A stretch of 64,000 nucleotides of DNA from Gari tellinella (Eukaryota; Mollusca; Bivalvia; Cardiida; Psammobiidae): contig OV277857.1 of assembly GCA_922989275.2 (NCBI GenBank), forward strand, positions 47,717,083-47,781,082, read 5' to 3'. Below, piece by piece: positions 60,086-64,000 of the stretch (position 1 is its first letter; each line of letters starts with the position of its first letter). The translations under genes and the position numbers were made by a program. The notes under the pieces are model-generated. The model saw only the letters and a program-made list of their open reading frames with translations. It was not told the origin of the DNA and ran no database searches.

Positions 60086-60733
60086 TTTTGTAAATATTTT
60101 TTCTATTTTTGTGGATGCTAAATCGTTATCAAACATATTAAGGGTGTTTTTTGCGTCTAAAATCAACGTCTTCGCTATTTGCTTTGAGTAATGAAAATAA
60201 AAATAGTTCCGGTGTATTCATACAGCTACTATACAGATAAACCTGCTACTGTACAGATAAACCTAAGTTTATTATGCTACCCCTTTATTATGCCACCGGA
60301 GGTTGTAGTGACGGGATAAAACTCTGAACAGGTGTAACGGTTTTGCGACCTGAGAGTCTGACACCTATTTTCATATACTAATCAACGGACTATGGACATT
60401 GAGAATGAAAACGATTAGGAAACGTTTCTATTTTTATCAACTTTAATTAATTTGTAGTGGCTAAAACGAAAGTAGATATATAAATCTAATGGTTACTAAT
60501 GGTAACACAAGTGAAAACAAATCCAATTTTAATTGCATAAAACTGAATCTAGGAGATGTTTTTGGTTAATATCGCATTAAGTAATCTTTTGGACACCATT
60601 GAACGTAAAACAGTGCATGTATATAAGGCCAACAAATGTTAAAGCTCATTTTCATTAAATGGCACAACAGTTGCCTACTATTTGAATAGACTCCCACATA
60701 GGAGTAACGACACCTTTGCATTTGTTAATATTT

Positions 60734-62537
60734 GGTAGGAGTAGATTATGTAGAAGTAGAGTAGGTGGGAACAGTGTCGGTAGGGTATTGCAGGTAAAAG
60801 TATTGTCGATAGGGTAGTTTAGGTAGGAGTTGTCTAGGTGAGTGTAGTGTATGTATGAGCAATGTATGTTAGGAATAATGAAGGTAGGAGTAGTGTAGGT
60901 AGAAACAGGGTATGTAGGAGTAGGATAGTGTAGATAAGAGTAGTGAAGGTAGTGTAGCGTAGGTAAGGAGAAGTGTAGGTAGGGGTAGTATAGGTAAGGG
61001 TAAGAGTTATGTATGTAGGAGTAATGTAGTTTGACGTAGTTTAAGGAGAATGTGTGTAGCTTACTAAGGATTGTGTAGACAGGAGTGGATAAGGTAGGAG
61101 TAGTAATAGTGTAGATAAAAGTAGTGTAGATATGGTAGGAGTATGGTAGTGTAGGTAGGAGTAGTGTGGATAGGAGTATATTAGGTAGGAGTAATGTAGA
61201 TAAGCATGGTAGTAGTGTACATAAGAGTAGGGTAGTGTAGGTAGGGTATGAGTAGTGATAGGATTAGGATTAGGGAGCTAGATAACATTGGCGTATTATT
61301 TGATTTGGGAAGGAATAGTGCAGTGTAGGTAGGAGTAGTGTAGGTAGGAGTAGTGTAGGTGAGAAGAAGTATACGTAAGGGTAATATAGTTAAGAGTAAG
61401 AGTAGACGTGCAGTTCGGCGTAGTGTAGGTGGAAGTAGTATATGTAATAATAATGTAAGTAGTTTATGAAGGAGTAGTAGTGTAGGTAGGGTAGGGGTAG
61501 TGTAGGTATGGGTTGTGTAGCTAATGGTATGAGTGGTGTAGTTAGGCATAGTATAAAAAGGGTAGTGTAGGCAGGATTGGTGTATGAAGGAGTAGCGCAG
61601 TTTGAATAGTAAAGGTAGGAGTATTTTAGGCAGAAATAGCGCGGATATTTAGGTAGGAGTAGTGTATAGAGATACTTTTTAAAGGAGTTGTGTAGGAAGG
61701 GGTAGTGTATTTAGCAGTAGGGTGTAGATAGGAGTAGTGTTGGTAGTGTTGTTATGCGTAGTGTAAGTAGGATAGTGTAGGTTAGGTAGGCGCTGTGAAA
61801 GGATAGTATAGTTAGGTAGGCGTAGTGTAAGTAGGATAATATAGTTAGGTAGCCGTAGTGTAAGTAGGATAATATGGTTAGGTAGGCGTAGTGTAAGTAG
61901 GGTAGTATCGGTAGGTAGGCTTAGTGCAAGTAGGGTAGTAAAAATGGGTATGTGTAATGTAAGTAGGGAGGTATAGGTATGTAGGCGTTGTGTTATTAGG
62001 ATAGTTTAGGTTGGAAAGTAGGAAGTAACGGTAGGCGTAGTGTTAATAACAAAGCTTAAATAGGAAGAAGTAGTAGTTTAAGTCGGACATTATAGGTAGG
62101 TAGGCGTTGTGTTAGTAGGAAAAGTAGAGGTATGTATGCGCAGTGTAAGTATGATAGTACATGTATACGAAGGCGTTGTGTAAGTAGGCTAGTATAAGTA
62201 GGCATATTGTAAGTAGGATAGAGTAGAAAGGAATTATGTAAATAGGGAAGCGTAGTTTGGTGTATTGTAAGTAGGGTAACATTGGTAGATATGCGTAGTG
62301 TAAGTAGGATAGTGTATGTAGGTTTAGTGTAATTAGGATAGTGTAGGTAAGCGTAGTATAAGTAGAGTAGTATAGGTAGGATACTAATAGTGTATGTAGG
62401 GAAGCAGTGTCAGTAGGGAAGTATTGGTACGTAGGTGTAGTGTTATTAGATAAGTGTAGGTAGTTTTGAGTAGTGCAAGTAGGAAAGTATAGGTAGGTAG
62501 GCGTAGTGTACGTAGGGTAGGAGTATCTTAGGTAGGA
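60734..62537. repeat. 1.8-kb degenerate minisatellite GTAGTGTAGGTAGGA
   Basis: Short units built from GTAG, GTGTAG and GTAGGAGTAG recur with heavy variation. The + strand is almost devoid of C over the whole tract. Pro/Leu/Thr-rich open frames on the minus strand are artefacts. Confidence 0.95.
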
Positions 62538-62639
62538 CGCTGTATAGACGTAGCTTAACTATAGGCGGGCCAGTTCGCTTTATTATAAAGTGAACTGATC
62601 CGCATAGTTAATATGTATATTGTATCATCTAATAATAAC

Positions 62640-62876
62640 TTGATATTTATTTCTATTTATTGTGTCCATACCATTTAGTTAAGTATTTTAATGTTTTTCC
62701 ACCTTCCCGCTCCATCGCAGAAATATGACTGATCTATACCATCTTAATTCAGTATTCGACCACCAAATGTCCTACTAACCCAACAGTTTTTGATCATGTT
62801 ATACTTCACATGTAATTACAAAACATATGTTTTGTTTTCTGTGACAAATAAAAGGATTGTTCTGTTCTGTTCTGTA
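62640..62876 (+). mobile_element. LINE 3' end fragment with TTCTG tail
   Basis: No coding left. It ends GACAAATAAAAGGATTG followed by TTCTG repeats (62856-62874), the same tail style as the LINE ending at 10818. Confidence 0.5.
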
Positions 62877-63412
62877 GTTTTGGGTAGTGTTAAATGCGGT
62901 CTATTAGAAGTTTTGTCAAGAACAAGGGCTAAGTAACACGTGGATTTAAGAAGACCAAAATGCTAGTGTTTATAGCAGCTTTATTGTAGATAATGATTGG
63001 CTTGTTTAGAGACTGCTTTATGATTATTTCCTTCGCGATATTATCCCACTGACAAACGTTTGCAAACGAGTGGAAGCATGATCAGACGCTGCATAACGTT
63101 GCGTCACATCAATTTCAAAACAGCTTGGCATTAATAACGATACCACTTTCGTCAATTTATCTAAAATCATTTAAATGTGAAAAACTAAAAGTAAATGACA
63201 AGTGTTTTAACACGATAACGTCGTGGCAGTGAATTGGTAAGACAAATATCAGGTATATTGTTATACAGAGGTGAAGTTGAATTTGACATCGTACTCAAGC
63301 ATCTGATTTTGTCAGATTTTAGCTGTTGCTCGAATCTGACCAATTAAATGCTTGACAACGATCTCGGACTGAACTTAAACTATTTCTAAACCCGTGACCT
63401 ATATTGTAACAG

Positions 63413-63526
63413 GAAGGTGTGTCTTGGTTGATGAACCACCCAAAAGTGTTTGGAAAAGGCGTCGGTGTGATTGGCATGTCCAAGGGAGGAGACATCGCAT
63501 GTATACTGGCTGCAAACTGCCCCAAG
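63413..63526 (+). CDS. Acyl-CoA thioesterase / BAAT family, nucleophile-elbow exon
   Basis: Acceptor ATTGTAACAG, donor GTTAGA, 38 codons, phase 0/0. It encodes EGVSWLMNHPKVFGKGVGV, IGMSKGGDIACILAANCPK. The previous exon ends phase 0 with DLDYFL, so the junction reads as in mammalian ACOT/BAAT ('LEYFEEAVNYL..HPKVKG'). The nucleophile elbow G-M-S-K-G has Ser, as in thioesterases, whereas mammalian BAAT uses Cys, so a thioesterase is favoured. The remaining exons (catalytic Asp and His) lie right of the window. Confidence 0.9.
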
Positions 63527-63539
63527 GTTAGACAATGGA

Positions 63540-63757
63540 TTAACCCCTTCACTGCCGTGACGTCATAAATTTTAAACAATTGTAGTCTGCTTTTATTTTT
63601 CAAAGTTAATATTTAGATAGTTTGACTTAAGAAATGTTGAAAAGAGTGTCAAACAGTTTCGATTCTGATCAGACGCCGCGTTACGCGGCGTCTGATCAGA
63701 ATCAAAATATGTTTTCAAATAACCATTGCGCTCGGGGTAAGGCAGTGAACGGGTTAA
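63540..63757. mobile_element. piggyBac-like hairpin MITE, 13 bp after the exon
   Basis: TTAA at both ends with CCCCTTCACTGCC / GGCAGTGAACGGG terminal repeats. The core at 63661-63703 is a perfect 20-base-arm palindrome (GATTCTGATCAGACGCCGCG). Confidence 0.85.
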
Positions 63758-64000
63758 CGAACGCGGTTTAATTGCCGTCTGCAAAATGTGTCGTTGGCAA
63801 TAATTCTCAAAATTTATTAAGAAGTGTTTTGTTTTAGAAACTGTCAGAATGTCAAACAATTTTGTGTCGAGATGAGACACCGAGTCACAATAGTTATCAC
63901 TAGTTCACCAGAAGCTTGTTAAAACAAGGGCGCACTACTAATGTTACTTTATATCTTCAGTTTATGCCAGCCTTGCAATTGACGCAACACACCTTAATAG

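Larger units (their letters stand above)
57754..63412. other. Intron of the ACOT/BAAT-family gene
   Basis: 5.7 kb containing MITEs, a tRNA-like relic, a foldback element and a 1.8-kb minisatellite, each listed. The remainder (57900-58430, 59080-60000, 60080-60730) shows nothing recognisable. Confidence 0.7.

Noticed and set aside
61181..61549. 122-codon Leu/Thr/Pro-rich minus-strand frame
   Set aside because: It lies wholly within the GTAGTGTAGGTAGGA minisatellite, where the low C content removes stops.
63319..63603. 94-codon minus-strand frame
   Set aside because: Antisense of the ACOT/BAAT exon at 63413-63526.

Overview
The window reads as AT-rich nuclear DNA of an intron-rich, transposon-rich animal. 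The likeliest source is a bivalve mollusc: the non-LTR retrotransposons, tRNA-derived SINEs, roughly 160-bp tandem arrays and abundant small hairpin MITEs resemble what is known from bivalve genomes. That assignment is an inference. There are no operons. Host coding sequence is split into short exons with AG acceptors and GT donors, so most long open frames are chance or belong to mobile elements.

Left half (about 3.8-29.7 kb, + strand): the 3' two-thirds of the molybdenum domain of a xanthine dehydrogenase (XDH) gene, 13 exons from the 'PVRC' region to the stop codon, with consistent phases throughout. The upstream exons (2Fe-2S, FAD and first Mo-domain exons) lie before the window. Introns and flanks carry an L1/Tx1-like LINE (1-3115), a second LINE split by a MITE (8.4-10.8 kb), a LINE 3' fragment (21.7-22.2 kb), foldback MITEs, microsatellites and a 3.2-kb TTAA-flanked repeat (23.2-26.4 kb) with a ~160-bp tandem array.

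Middle (29.7-52 kb): intergenic and repeat-dominated. A 4.6-kb element with ~430-bp terminal inverted repeats (32.16-36.79 kb) carries, on the minus strand, a broken copy of a repeat-borne protein family whose C-terminal half has an acidic motif series resembling FEN1/XPG-type nucleases. Two adjacent elements at 43.5-47.1 kb have ends built from repeated 20-bp palindromes. At 47.6-48.35 kb, on the minus strand, sits a decayed copy of the last two XDH exons plus 3' UTR. Next to it is a second copy of the TTAA-flanked repeat (48.96-51.45 kb), itself containing a 536-bp transposon whose empty site survives in the first copy.

Right (52-64 kb): an internally deleted Tc1-like transposase, a SINE, and on the + strand two exons of an acyl-CoA thioesterase / bile acid-CoA:amino acid N-acyltransferase (ACOT/BAAT) family gene that continues past the window. 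Both exons have a piggyBac-like hairpin MITE inserted within about 30 bp downstream. Their intron holds a 139-bp foldback element and a 1.8-kb C-poor minisatellite.
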